From contig CAVFVJ010000010.1 in assembly GCA_963626085.1 (NCBI GenBank), positions 1 to 33,034 on the forward strand: a stretch of DNA of 33,034 nucleotides, in the 5' to 3' direction. A program made the position numbers and the translations under genes. Source of the stretch: Colivivens sp963626085. Lineage in GTDB: Bacteria; Bacteroidota; Bacteroidia; Bacteroidales; Bacteroidaceae. The notes below the pieces were generated by a model, which ran no database searches, was not told the origin of the DNA, and saw nothing but the letters and a program-made list of their open reading frames with translations. Positions 24,624-32,664 of the stretch are shown in pieces (within the stretch, counting starts at the first letter, position 1; every line of letters starts with the position of its first letter).

Positions 24624-26135
24624 ATGAATATAACACCATTACTGGATAAATTATATTTTGCCCGTAGACAAAAGGCTATGAGGGGCTATGAGGGGCGTGC
24701 CGAGGAAATTCAGAGGAAAGTCTTGGGTTATCTTGTCCGTGCCGCATCAAAGACCGAATGGGGAGTGACTCATTGCTATTCCGACATAAATGGGTACGAC
24801 GACTATTGCCGACAAGTTGGTTTGAATACCTATGAGGAACTGAAGGACTATATTCAAAAGATGCGACAGGGCGCAAAGGATGTATTGTGGAGAGGACGTG
24901 TCAACTGGTACGCCAAGTCATCAGGAACAACCAACGACAAGAGCAAGTTCATACCCGTAAGCACGGAAGGTCTGAAAAATATACATTATATGGGCGGAAC
25001 GGACTGTGTGGCAGCTTACTTAAGTGTAAATCCGCAGAGTAAACTGTTTGCAGGCAAGAGCCTAATTCTGGGCGGAAGCCACGCTCCTAACTTGAATACC
25101 CCAAACAGCTTGGTCGGAGACCTCAGTGCTATATTGATTGAAAACATTCCGTCGTTGGTAAATTTGGTGCGTGTGCCGCCTAAAGGAGTGGCGTTGCTGA
25201 GCGATTTTGAGGAAAAACGTGACAAGATTGCAATGCTTGCAAGCCACGAGAATGTGACAAACATAAGTGGTGTCCCCTCATGGATGCTGTCTGTACTCGA
25301 TCGTATGCTGGAGATAACAGGCAAGCGTACAATTGACGAAATCTGGCCGAATTTGGAGGTCTTCTTCCATGGAGGAGTGGCATTCACTCCATATCGTGAA
25401 CAATACAAGAACATAATCACATTGCCAGGTATGCATTATATGGAGACGTATAATGCCAGTGAGGGTTTCTTCGGAATCCAGACAGACCTAAGTGATCCGG
25501 CAATGCAGATAATGATGGATTATGGAGTGTTCTACGAGTTCATCCCGATGAGTGAGTTTGGGATGCCGTCGCCAACTGTCGTTCCATTATGGAAAGTCGA
25601 GAAGGATGTAAATTATGCGATTGTCATAAGTACCTCGTGTGGCTTGTGGCGTTACATCATAGGTGACACGGTGAAATTTACTAGTACAGACCCATATAAG
25701 TTCATCATCACGGGGCGTACCAAGCATTTCATCAATGCTTTTGGCGAGGAGCTGATTGTGGACAATGCAGAAAAAGGACTGGAGCAGGCTTGTATAGCCA
25801 CTGGTGCACAGGTGAGGGAATACACTGCCGCCCCCATATTTATGGACGCGAATGCCAAATGCCGTCATCAGTGGGTCATTGAGTTTGCAAAACGTCCAGC
25901 CTCGATCGATGATTTCGCAACAATACTCGACCGTTCCCTTCAAGCAATAAACTCTGATTATGAGGCTAAACGCTCTAAGGATATTACGCTTCAACAGTTG
26001 GAGATTGTAGAGGCACGGTCTGCGTTGTTTGACGACTGGTTGAAGGGGAAAGGCAAGTTGGGTGGTCAGCATAAGATTCCACGTCTGAGCAATAGCCGAG
26101 AGTATATTGACGAGCTTCTTGCAATGAATAAATGA
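24624..26135 (+). CDS. GH3-family acyl-adenylating enzyme
   Basis: 503 aa from ATG 24624. A TTG start 30 bases upstream would lie inside the promoter. It belongs to the GH3 (auxin-responsive promoter, JAR1-like) branch of the adenylate-forming superfamily. Plant members conjugate amino acids to acyl hormones through an acyl-AMP; the bacterial substrate is unknown. Motif I is SSGTTNDKSKFIPVS (99-113). The GH3 signature YNASEGFFGIQ (276-286) and GRTKHFINAFGEEL (364-377), the hinge region, are intact, so it should be catalytically competent. The stop overlaps the following lipoprotein start (ATGA). Confidence 0.88.
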   Translation: MNITPLLDKLYFARRQKAMRGYEGRAEEIQRKVLGYLVRAASKTEWGVTHCYSDINGYDDYCRQVGLNTYEELKDYIQKMRQGAKDVLWRGRVNWYAKSSGTTNDKSKFIPVSTEGLKNIHYMGGTDCVAAYLSVNPQSKLFAGKSLILGGSHAPNLNTPNSLVGDLSAILIENIPSLVNLVRVPPKGVALLSDFEEKRDKIAMLASHENVTNISGVPSWMLSVLDRMLEITGKRTIDEIWPNLEVFFHGGVAFTPYREQYKNIITLPGMHYMETYNASEGFFGIQTDLSDPAMQIMMDYGVFYEFIPMSEFGMPSPTVVPLWKVEKDVNYAIVISTSCGLWRYIIGDTVKFTSTDPYKFIITGRTKHFINAFGEELIVDNAEKGLEQACIATGAQVREYTAAPIFMDANAKCRHQWVIEFAKRPASIDDFATILDRSLQAINSDYEAKRSKDITLQQLEIVEARSALFDDWLKGKGKLGGQHKIPRLSNSREYIDELLAMNK

Positions 26136-28129
26136 AAGGGGTTAGAGGAGCATATGTTGTAGTTGTGATGCTTGCTGCATTGTTTGTGGCAGCTTGTGCC
26201 AGTATGGGGACACCAGATGGTGGACCATATGATGAGACTCCACCTGTGATTGTCAATACCGTACCCAGGTATGGGGCGGTGAGATCGCACTCCCAGAAGA
26301 TTGTGTTAGAGTTTGACGAGAATATAAAGATTGATAATGCGTCGGAGAAGGTAATCGTGTCGCCTCCGCAGATAGAACAGCCGGAAATAAGTGCCTCAGG
26401 CAAGCGCATCACCGTTCAACTGGTCGATTCTATGAAAAAGGGTGTTACCTACACTGTTGATTTCTCGGATGCTATTGAGGACAATAACGAGGGCAACCCG
26501 ATGGGTAACTATGCTTTCACTTTTTCTACAGGTGACTCCATCGATACGATGGAAGTGTCGGGTTATGTGCTTGACGCAAGCAATCTTGAACCGATAAAGG
26601 GAATCTTTGTCGGATTGTATGAGGTTCCCGACTCGTTAGTGGACTGTTTTCCTGACTCTGTTTTCAGAACAAAACCGTTCGATCGCGTATCTCGCACGGA
26701 TAGCCGCGGGCGTTTCGTAGTCAAGGGACTGAATAAGGGCTTCTACCGCGCTTATGCCCTTCAGGATCAAGACCAAAGTTATTCCTTTACGCAGAAAAGT
26801 GAGAAGCTTGCGTTCAATAATGAAATGATTCGCTCTACTTGCCGTCCTGACATCCGCTATGATACGGTTTGGCATGATAGTATACACTATGATTCCATCG
26901 TTCCTCGAGGTTACACGCATTTCCTTCCGGATAATATCGTATTATTGGCCTTTACGGAGAAAATGACCGATCATTATTTCCTTAAGATGGAACGGCCTAG
27001 TCTGCGTGAGTTCACGCTTTACTTCACGAGTCCTGCAGATTCACTGCCTGTTATACGTGGCGTGAACTTCGATTCCAACGGGGCTTTTGTTGTGCAACCC
27101 AATCCTACGAACGACACAATAAAGTACTGGATACTCGATTCGTTGGTCTACAACCGTGACACACTTGTGTTTGACTTGTCGTACATGGCTACAGATACTC
27201 TCGGACAACTGCTTCTAACCACTGACTCGGCTGTGGAGCTGATGTCGAAGATAACTAAATCAAAGGTCGACAAGCAGCTGAACGAGGCTTACGAAAAGTG
27301 GGTCAAGGAATATAAGGATGAACAGAAAAAGCAACGGAAACGCGACAAGGAGAAGAAGTCCAAGGACAAAGATGATGAGGAATTTGTCGTTCCGCCCATG
27401 CCCGAGGATTTCCTTGATGTCAAGACCTCCAGCTCTTCCATCAGTCCCGTTCAGAACGTAGACTTTACCTGCAAGGAGCCGATTGCGGTAATGGACACCT
27501 CATTGTTCCATTTTAGGGAGAAGGTAGACTCTGTGTTTGTGGAACGAGACTTTAAGATTCGGCCACTTGAATATCCTCATAACACGTTCCGTTTTTATGC
27601 CGAATGGCAGCCAGGACACACATATGAGATTACGGTGGACACTGGTGCGTTCGTGAATGTTTACGGCAAGCGGTCGGAGAGCTTCTCTAAGCAAGTAAAG
27701 GTGAGGTCGGCTGACACGTATGGCTCTCTCTTCATCCATCTCAACGGAGTGGATTCCAGTGCGGTTGTAGAGTTGCTCAATTCATCCGATAAATCGGTGA
27801 TGCGTGCTAAGGTCAATCGGTCGATGATTGCGGAGTTCTATTATGTGGATGCCGGCACGTACTACATGCGTATGTTCTGTGACAGGAACGGAAATGGGGT
27901 GTGGGACACAGGCTCATATGATGAACACCGTCAGGCTGAGGAGGTCTATTACTATCCAGGTTCGTTTATGGTCAGGGCGAACTGGGACATAAGTCAGGAG
28001 TGGTCGCCCAAGTATCTGCCTGTACATAAACAAAAACCGTCACAAATAACCAAACAGAAGGCGGACAAGGAAAAAGACCTAAGGAAGAAGAATCTGGAAC
28101 GGCTTAAACAGAAGAGAGAGGGAAAATGA
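26132..28129 (+). CDS. Ig-like domain lipoprotein
   Basis: 665 aa. A lipoprotein signal (hydrophobic VVVVMLAALFVAAC, acylated Cys22 in VAAC) is followed by CASMGTPDGGPYDETPPVI, a start seen in a conserved Bacteroidetes lipoprotein family. An SbsA/Big_5-type Ig-like domain occupies about 38-130 (PRYGAV...IVLEFDENI...YTVDFSDAIEDNNEGN...YAFTFSTGD). A carnauba-like or prealbumin-like beta module follows (about 135-220, VSGYVLDASNLEPIKGIFVGLYE). A Lys-rich charged helix lies near 390-425, and a second beta region near 440-640 contains a D-R-N-G-N-G-V-W-D loop that looks calcium-binding. The C terminus is again Lys/Glu-rich. It is coupled at both ends by ATGA overlaps. Its role is unknown; a structural envelope part is my guess. 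Confidence 0.7.
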   Translation: MKGVRGAYVVVVMLAALFVAACASMGTPDGGPYDETPPVIVNTVPRYGAVRSHSQKIVLEFDENIKIDNASEKVIVSPPQIEQPEISASGKRITVQLVDSMKKGVTYTVDFSDAIEDNNEGNPMGNYAFTFSTGDSIDTMEVSGYVLDASNLEPIKGIFVGLYEVPDSLVDCFPDSVFRTKPFDRVSRTDSRGRFVVKGLNKGFYRAYALQDQDQSYSFTQKSEKLAFNNEMIRSTCRPDIRYDTVWHDSIHYDSIVPRGYTHFLPDNIVLLAFTEKMTDHYFLKMERPSLREFTLYFTSPADSLPVIRGVNFDSNGAFVVQPNPTNDTIKYWILDSLVYNRDTLVFDLSYMATDTLGQLLLTTDSAVELMSKITKSKVDKQLNEAYEKWVKEYKDEQKKQRKRDKEKKSKDKDDEEFVVPPMPEDFLDVKTSSSSISPVQNVDFTCKEPIAVMDTSLFHFREKVDSVFVERDFKIRPLEYPHNTFRFYAEWQPGHTYEITVDTGAFVNVYGKRSESFSKQVKVRSADTYGSLFIHLNGVDSSAVVELLNSSDKSVMRAKVNRSMIAEFYYVDAGTYYMRMFCDRNGNGVWDTGSYDEHRQAEEVYYYPGSFMVRANWDISQEWSPKYLPVHKQKPSQITKQKADKEKDLRKKNLERLKQKREGK

Positions 28130-28959
28130 TGGGACGGGGTAGTCATTACATGATATTGCGCGCGTTGGTGGTGTCCCTACTTCTGATGGGTACGATGTTG
28201 GCAGTCGCACAATGCAAATACCATAACACCGCTTTCAAACCTGGTGAGTCACTTTCCTATGACTTGTATTTCAACTGGAAGTTTATATGGGTGAAGGTGG
28301 GGGCAACCCACTTCAGTGTCGTCTCGTCCAACTATAAGGGTGTGGACGCACTCCGTACGGACATCCTGTTCAAGAGCAACAAGAAGTGTGAGGCAATCTT
28401 TCCAATGAGAGACACCCTGATCAGTTATTCCACTACAAACCTCGAACCGCTGTACTTCCGCAAGGGCGCATTTGAGGGAAAACGCTATACAGTGGATGAG
28501 GTTTGGTTCAGTTATGCAGACGGCAAGACGATCATGAAGCAACGTTACCGTTCACCGGAGGGGGTGTGGACCGACAAGAAAACGTCCAGTGATGAGTGTG
28601 TGAACGACATGTTGAATATCTTGCTGATTTCACGCTCTAAAGATTACTCCAAGTGTGTTGAAGGACAACGGATATACTTCAAGATGGTGACTGGCAAGCG
28701 ACTGAGTAACCAAGTGCTGGTGTACAAGGGTACGGAGAAGTTCAAGGCCAACGACGGACACACATACAGGTGTCATGTGCTCTCGTTGCTTGATGACAAG
28801 TCCAAGAAGAAAGAAAAGGAATTGTTGAGATTTTACATTACGGATGACAAGAACCATCTTCCAGTTCGTATCGACTTCTATCTGAAGTTTGGCATTGCCA
28901 AAGCTTATTATAGCAGTGGTACAGGCATACGCAATGCTCTCTCTTCTAAAATTAAATGA
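28126..28959 (+). CDS. DUF3108 family secreted protein
   Basis: 277 aa. A signal peptide (about 1-29, ALVVSLLLMGTMLAVAQ) is followed by the family opening CKYHNTAFKPGESLSYDLYFNWKFIWVKVGATHFSV, matching the DUF3108 pattern FxxGExLxYdlxyxwg-xxaGxaxxxV. The rest is mostly beta strand, including YFRKGAFEGKRYTVDEVWFSY and a closing PVRIDFYLKFGIAKAYY. DUF3108 proteins are periplasmic beta-barrel-like or lipid-binding-like domains of unknown role. The start overlaps the lipoprotein stop and the stop overlaps the rnhB start, so the three genes are translated as a chain. Confidence 0.8.
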   Translation: MMGRGSHYMILRALVVSLLLMGTMLAVAQCKYHNTAFKPGESLSYDLYFNWKFIWVKVGATHFSVVSSNYKGVDALRTDILFKSNKKCEAIFPMRDTLISYSTTNLEPLYFRKGAFEGKRYTVDEVWFSYADGKTIMKQRYRSPEGVWTDKKTSSDECVNDMLNILLISRSKDYSKCVEGQRIYFKMVTGKRLSNQVLVYKGTEKFKANDGHTYRCHVLSLLDDKSKKKEKELLRFYITDDKNHLPVRIDFYLKFGIAKAYYSSGTGIRNALSSKIK

Positions 28960-29576
28960 TTATGCTGTTGCCTTATTTTAACGAAAAACTTATTGAGGCA
29001 GGATGTGATGAAGCAGGGAGAGGTTGTCTTGCAGGAAGCGTCTATGCAGCAGCAGTAATCTTTCCGAAAGACTATCACAACGCCCAGTTGAACGACTCCA
29101 AACAGTTGACTGCCAAGCAGCGTTACACTTTGCGTGAAGTGATTGAACGTGATGCGCTCAGTTGGGCTTTGGGTATCGTGACGGCACAGGAGATTGATCA
29201 AATGAATATTCTTCGGGCAAGCATTACTGCGATGCACCGTGCCATTGACCGACTGACAGTGCGACCCGAGACGTTGATTATAGACGGTAACCGGTTTTAT
29301 CCTTATCATGATTTGCCGTATCAGACAATTGTGAAGGGCGATGGGAAGTACCTCTCCATAGCTGCAGCGTCCATACTTGCCAAGACGTACCGTGACGATT
29401 ACATGAGGCAGTTACACGAGGAATATCCGTATTACGGGTGGAATCATAATGCTGGATACCCCACCAAGGAACACCGAACTGGCATTGCAGAGCATGGTCT
29501 GTCACCCTACCACCGTCTTACATTCAACATTATGGGTGACAGACAACTGTCACTTGATTTCTGCACGACCCGTTGA
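28956..29576 (+). CDS. rnhB: Ribonuclease HII
   Basis: 206 aa. RNase HII removes single ribonucleotides and RNA from RNA:DNA hybrids during replication and repair. The catalytic DEAGRG motif is at 18-23, IIDGN carries another acidic residue, AAASILAKTYRD is conserved, and the C-terminal substrate loop NHNAGYPTKEHRTGIAEHGLSPYHRLTFN is intact. ATG 28956 overlaps the DUF3108 stop; ATG 28962 (MLLPYF) is an alternative two codons in. A hairpin GTGACAG/CTGTCAC (29536-29553) lies within its 3' end. Confidence 0.95.
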   Translation: MIMLLPYFNEKLIEAGCDEAGRGCLAGSVYAAAVIFPKDYHNAQLNDSKQLTAKQRYTLREVIERDALSWALGIVTAQEIDQMNILRASITAMHRAIDRLTVRPETLIIDGNRFYPYHDLPYQTIVKGDGKYLSIAAASILAKTYRDDYMRQLHEEYPYYGWNHNAGYPTKEHRTGIAEHGLSPYHRLTFNIMGDRQLSLDFCTTR

Positions 29577-29590
29577 TAGGGTTTTCCCTT
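29567..29590 (+). terminator. Possible weak terminator at the end of rnhB
   Basis: A short stem, GACCC with GGGTT (including one G-U pair), spans the rnhB stop and is followed by TTTCCCTTTT. The stem is only 5 bp, so support is modest. Confidence 0.35.
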
Positions 29591-29610
29591 TTACGAATAG
29601 GAACTTTCTT

Positions 29611-29641
29611 TTTGCGATGCAACATTTAACTTCTATCTTTG
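29611..29641 (+). promoter_or_regulatory. Promoter of the Spy-like secreted protein gene
   Basis: TTTG (29611-29614), a 19-nt spacer and TATCTTTG (29634-29641) form a full consensus Bacteroidetes promoter. The leader then contains two copies of AACAGTAAAAG in tandem and an AAGGAGAT close to ATG 29690. Confidence 0.8.
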
Positions 29642-29689
29642 CAGCGTAAAAAAAACAGTAAAAGAAACAGTAAAAGAAAGGAGATCTAT

Positions 29690-30601
29690 ATGAACACTCT
29701 TAGGAATTTCACAGTAGCGTTGATGATGATGACGGTGTCTCTCACAGCAAATGCACAACCAATGTCTGTTTATTCAATGCGCAACAACGCACGGTTCTTG
29801 ACCGACAGGATGGCGCACACGTTGGGGCTGAGCGCGGCAATACTTGACGACCTCTATTGCATCAACTATGATTACATATGCGGTGTCAACGATTACCTTG
29901 ACCAAGTGGCTTTGGGTTATAGGTACGACGACTACATGACAGTGGTCTTCGCACGTGACTATGCACTCCGTCGTCTTCTTTCCGAGCGTCAGTGGGCGTT
30001 GCTCATGTCCTATGATTATTTTTACCGTCCGATAACCTTCGCAGATCACCGTTGGCATTTCTCTATCTACGCCCACGACCATAGAATGGACCATTTCTTC
30101 TTCAATCCTCCACGCAGGTTCAACGAGTACAGGGGCGGAGCCTTCTTCGTCGGTATGCGAGCACCAGAACCAGGGAGGGGCGACGCTATGGGGCGTGGCA
30201 ATTTTCGGAGGAATGACGGACGAGCCAACAATGGCACAGGGTTCCGTATCGGTGATAGTAACCGCTTCGATGGTAGCAAGAACGCTCGCGGTGACGAACG
30301 CCAGGGAGAGGCTGGCATGAGAAATCAAGACAATCGTGGCAACAACGGCAACCAAGTCGGTAATGCTAATCGTGTCAATCAGGATGCTAATGCCAATCGC
30401 GTAAACCGTGGTGGTAATGGTAATGCCAATGGTGGCGTGACAGTCAATACACGCAACAACACGGTCAACACCCGTTCTTCAAGCACCCGTTCCAGTAGTA
30501 CCGCAGCGCAGCGCAGCACTCAAGTTCAGCAGCGCAATGGTAATAGTAGTATGAACCGTTCAGCGGGCACAAGCAGAGCCGTCTCCAACGGCAGACGGTA
30601 G
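29690..30601 (+). CDS. Secreted Spy/CpxP-like protein with Asn/Gly/Arg-rich tail
   Basis: 303 aa from ATG 29690, preceded by AAGGAGAT, a rare clear Shine-Dalgarno here. A frame extending upstream to a TTG at 29639 would start inside the -7 box. The signal peptide (NFTVALMMMTVSLTANAQ) is followed by a helical domain (about 30-140) with repeats similar to the LTxxQ pattern of periplasmic chaperones (LGLSAAILDDLYCINYDY and LLSERQWALLMSYDYF) and an aromatic stretch YRPITFADHRWHFSIYAHD. Residues 160-303 are low-complexity, rich in N, G, R, S and T, probably disordered and basic. I think a similar helical family is common in Bacteroidales. Function unproven; an envelope-stress role is inferred. Confidence 0.65.
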   Translation: MNTLRNFTVALMMMTVSLTANAQPMSVYSMRNNARFLTDRMAHTLGLSAAILDDLYCINYDYICGVNDYLDQVALGYRYDDYMTVVFARDYALRRLLSERQWALLMSYDYFYRPITFADHRWHFSIYAHDHRMDHFFFNPPRRFNEYRGGAFFVGMRAPEPGRGDAMGRGNFRRNDGRANNGTGFRIGDSNRFDGSKNARGDERQGEAGMRNQDNRGNNGNQVGNANRVNQDANANRVNRGGNGNANGGVTVNTRNNTVNTRSSSTRSSSTAAQRSTQVQQRNGNSSMNRSAGTSRAVSNGRR

Positions 30602-30646
30602 GAATGACCGACAAACCAATCGGGTAGGAGGTAAATGCCTTATATG

Positions 30647-30674
30647 ATTATATGCTATAGTACTATAGTATAAT
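30647..30674. repeat. AT-rich dyad with perfect 14-bp core palindrome
   Basis: CTATAGTACTATAG (30655-30668) is a perfect palindrome. It is extended by ATTATA (30647-30652) and TATAAT (30669-30674) with a 2-nt bulge. It lies between the secreted-protein gene and its terminator. It could be an RNA hairpin, a regulator site or an integration scar. Confidence 0.5.
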
Positions 30675-30735
30675 TGGTAATGGCAAAACGACATGGAAAA
30701 GAGATGCTTTATTGGCATTTTGGTATGATGCCTAA

Positions 30736-30772
30736 GAGAAGTTGAAGGACTTTAAAACTCCTCTTTTTATTT
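30736..30772 (+). terminator. Intrinsic terminator downstream of the Spy-like gene
   Basis: GAGAAGTT (30736-30743) pairs with AACTCCTC (30756-30763) with one A-C mismatch, followed by TTTTTATTT. It lies 135 nt after the stop codon and marks the end of the conserved left part of the window. Confidence 0.55.
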
Positions 30773-31224
30773 CACTCGAGTGAATCGATCAATTGAGCCG
30801 AGCCCCTCTACAGGGGTGTCTATGGGGAGGTGTTGAAGTCAAGAAAATAATGCAGCAAGTACAGGAACTTACCATTGCTGGCAGGTTGCTCCTCAGCAGG
30901 GCCTGTGTCCTCTTCGGTTTCTAATGCAAAACTACAAAAAACAGCCTCAGGAACGAATCGTTATTGAGAAATATGTCTAACTTTGCATTGAGAACGAAGC
31001 CAAGACACCGGACTTGTACCCCAACAATAAGGTGTCAAGAAAATCAGTTCGACGAACATTGAGGTGTAAAGGTAAACAGGTGAAAGAGCGGTCTGCGTAA
31101 AGTGGATTAGTTCACCAAACAAAGAGTGTAAACAATATCAGTTAATCACCCTCAAATGTGACAACGTTTTTCAGGGATAGTCATGCTGACATGAATGATT
31201 TCTGGGTTTGGCTAAGCATTGTGT
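30773..31224. other. Decayed intergenic region, no intact gene
   Basis: This stretch has only short, interrupted frames. It holds a perfect palindrome TTCACTCGAGTGAA (30771-30784), a CCCCT/AGGGG hairpin near 30804-30817, a minus-strand open frame of 46 codons without a start (30820-30960), and an isolated -7 box TAACTTTG (30978-30985) with no -33. A plus-strand frame after that box reads about 30 codons before a stop. The pattern suggests remnants of lost genes. Confidence 0.55.
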
Positions 31225-31410
31225 ATGAAACGAAATCCAATAAAAAATCATATCGCAGAAAAGGTTATTATAAAAGTCATTATTGGAGGTAAAGCAAATC
31301 TCAAATAGACGATTTCTCCTTTCCCCCAAAAAGAGGGATTCACTCGTGAAATCTATGGCGACAATATAGTATTACTGGAAGAAACAAAAAATCTTGACAT
31401 AACCATATGA
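31225..31410 (+). pseudogene. Broken small ORF overlapping the fic start
   Basis: From ATG 31225 the frame runs 27 codons, is stopped by TAG (31306-31308), then stays open for 33 codons to TGA 31408-31410, which overlaps the fic ATG in the ATGA pattern. The second half (ending FTREIYGDNIVLLEETKNL) reads like real protein sequence. I do not recognise the family. It may be the remnant of a gene once co-translated with fic; chance cannot be excluded. Confidence 0.4.
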
Positions 31411-32459
31411 ACATAGAAAATAAAGACATATTGCTTGCCTTACTACATCAGCATGAAGAGTTAGGCATTTCGCAGCAGATAGACTACGACAAGTTCTATC
31501 TGTACTCTATCATTACGCACTCTACAGCCATTGAGGGCAGTACTGTCACGGAAGTGGAGGCTCAACTGCTATTTGATGAAGGCATAACTTCTTCGAAGCG
31601 TACGATGATGGAGCAGATGATGAACCTTGACTTAAAGGTTGCATATGAATATGGCATGAAGTGGATAAAAAGCCATGCACCAATTACTACGGAATGGCTC
31701 ATAACGCTTGCCTCCAAGGTGATGGCTCGCACAGGTAGCGAATATAACTCTCTTGGAGGACATTTCGATGCGTCTAAAGGCGAGTTGAGAAAGCTGAATG
31801 TGACGGCTGGCTTTGGTGGGCGTTCATATATGGCTTTTCAGAAAGTGCCGGACAAGTTAGCTACGTTCTGCGAAGAATTAAATCGTCGCCGTCAAACAAT
31901 AGACTCCAACGACATCGCTGCTGTCTATGAACTGAGTTTTTGGGCACACTACGAGTTGGTGACTATTCACCCATGGGCAGATGGAAACGGAAGAACTTGT
32001 CGGCTGCTGATGAACTTGCTACAAATGGAGTTTGATGTATTGCCTACAAAAGTGTTGAAAGAAGACAAAGCAGAGTATATCCAAGCCCTGATTGACACAA
32101 GAGAGGAAGAAAACATCGACATATTCATTAACTGCATGACAGAGTTGCATTGCCGCCATCTGAAGTCTGACATCGACCAATACGTCAAATCGACATCAGA
32201 GAAAATGGTCGATAAAATGGCTTTGGCGAAGGAAATGGCCGATAAATGGTTGATAAAGCCTTCGTTGGCTAAGAAAATGGTCGATATTCTTGTGTTTATG
32301 GCCGACAAACAGGATGTCACAACAGAAGACATCATTTCCGAATTTGGTTTTACCGCCACCACTGCCAAGCGTTATATGCGCCAACTTATAGAGTACGGTT
32401 ATCTTGAAGCGCATGGCGGCAACAAGAATCGTAGCTATAGCATCATTACAACATTATAA
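31407..32459 (+). CDS. Fic-domain protein (probable AMP transferase) with C-terminal winged helix
   Basis: 350 aa. Fic proteins usually transfer AMP from ATP to a target protein. The catalytic motif HPWADGNGRTCR (188-199) matches HPFxDGNGRxxR with Trp for Phe, and His188 is present. An N-terminal inhibitory helix STAIEG (39-44) fits S/T-x3-E-G/N, which marks class II self-inhibited Fic proteins. A Fic_N-like region covers 1-80. Residues 263-300 are a degenerate repeat (KMVDKMA, KEMADKW, KKMVDIL, FMADK). A winged-helix module (303-350, TTEDIISEFGFTATTAKRYMRQLIEYGYL) ends the protein and probably binds DNA or a partner. Base composition is more AT-rich than in the genes to the left. No promoter is seen directly in front. 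Confidence 0.88.
   Translation: MNIENKDILLALLHQHEELGISQQIDYDKFYLYSIITHSTAIEGSTVTEVEAQLLFDEGITSSKRTMMEQMMNLDLKVAYEYGMKWIKSHAPITTEWLITLASKVMARTGSEYNSLGGHFDASKGELRKLNVTAGFGGRSYMAFQKVPDKLATFCEELNRRRQTIDSNDIAAVYELSFWAHYELVTIHPWADGNGRTCRLLMNLLQMEFDVLPTKVLKEDKAEYIQALIDTREEENIDIFINCMTELHCRHLKSDIDQYVKSTSEKMVDKMALAKEMADKWLIKPSLAKKMVDILVFMADKQDVTTEDIISEFGFTATTAKRYMRQLIEYGYLEAHGGNKNRSYSIITTL
32209..32314 (+). repeat. Degenerate repeat inside fic
   Basis: Four similar segments with the core ATGGYCGAYAAA are seen: AAAATGGTCGATAAAATGG, AAATGGCCGATAAATGG, AAAATGGTCGATATTC and TTATGGCCGACAAA. They code for the K-M-V/A-D-K units between the Fic core and the winged helix. Such units could expand or contract by recombination. 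Confidence 0.6.
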
Positions 32460-32600
32460 CAAGTGCATACCGCCAAACTTTAAGTGTAAGCCTAAGGTTG
32501 AGTCTATCGTTTGAGACAAAAGATCATCAAATTGCTCCATGATTGCAAATATTCCCCCAAAAGGAGTGAGTTTCTCAGATTTTATTTGTACTTTTGCCAT
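32454..32600 (-). pseudogene. Truncated IS1380-family transposase, N-terminal fragment
   Basis: The minus strand from ATG 32600 reads MAKVQIKSEKLTPFGG, IFAIMEQFDDLLSQ, TIDSTLGL, then departs and stops at 32454. I recognise the first ~38 residues as the start of Bacteroidales IS1380-type DDE transposases, which are normally over 400 aa. After codon 38 (about 32487) the match is lost, so more than 90 percent of the gene is deleted. The broken end lies within 30 bp of the fic stop codon. Confidence 0.8.
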
Positions 32601-32664
32601 GCTATTCAGAATCCTGTCTGTTTTTGCAGCACTAAGATAGGTGAAATTTCTGACATGGCAAAAT

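Noticed and set aside
31158..31292. 44-codon plus-strand frame from GTG 31158
   Set aside because: It overlaps the broken ORF in another frame and has no recognisable family or promoter at a suitable distance; likely chance in decayed DNA.
31225..32459. Fic as a two-gene toxin-antitoxin pair with the upstream ORF as antitoxin
   Set aside because: The Fic protein carries its own inhibitory helix (STAIEG), and the upstream frame is broken by a stop and lacks that motif, so a class I arrangement is not supported.
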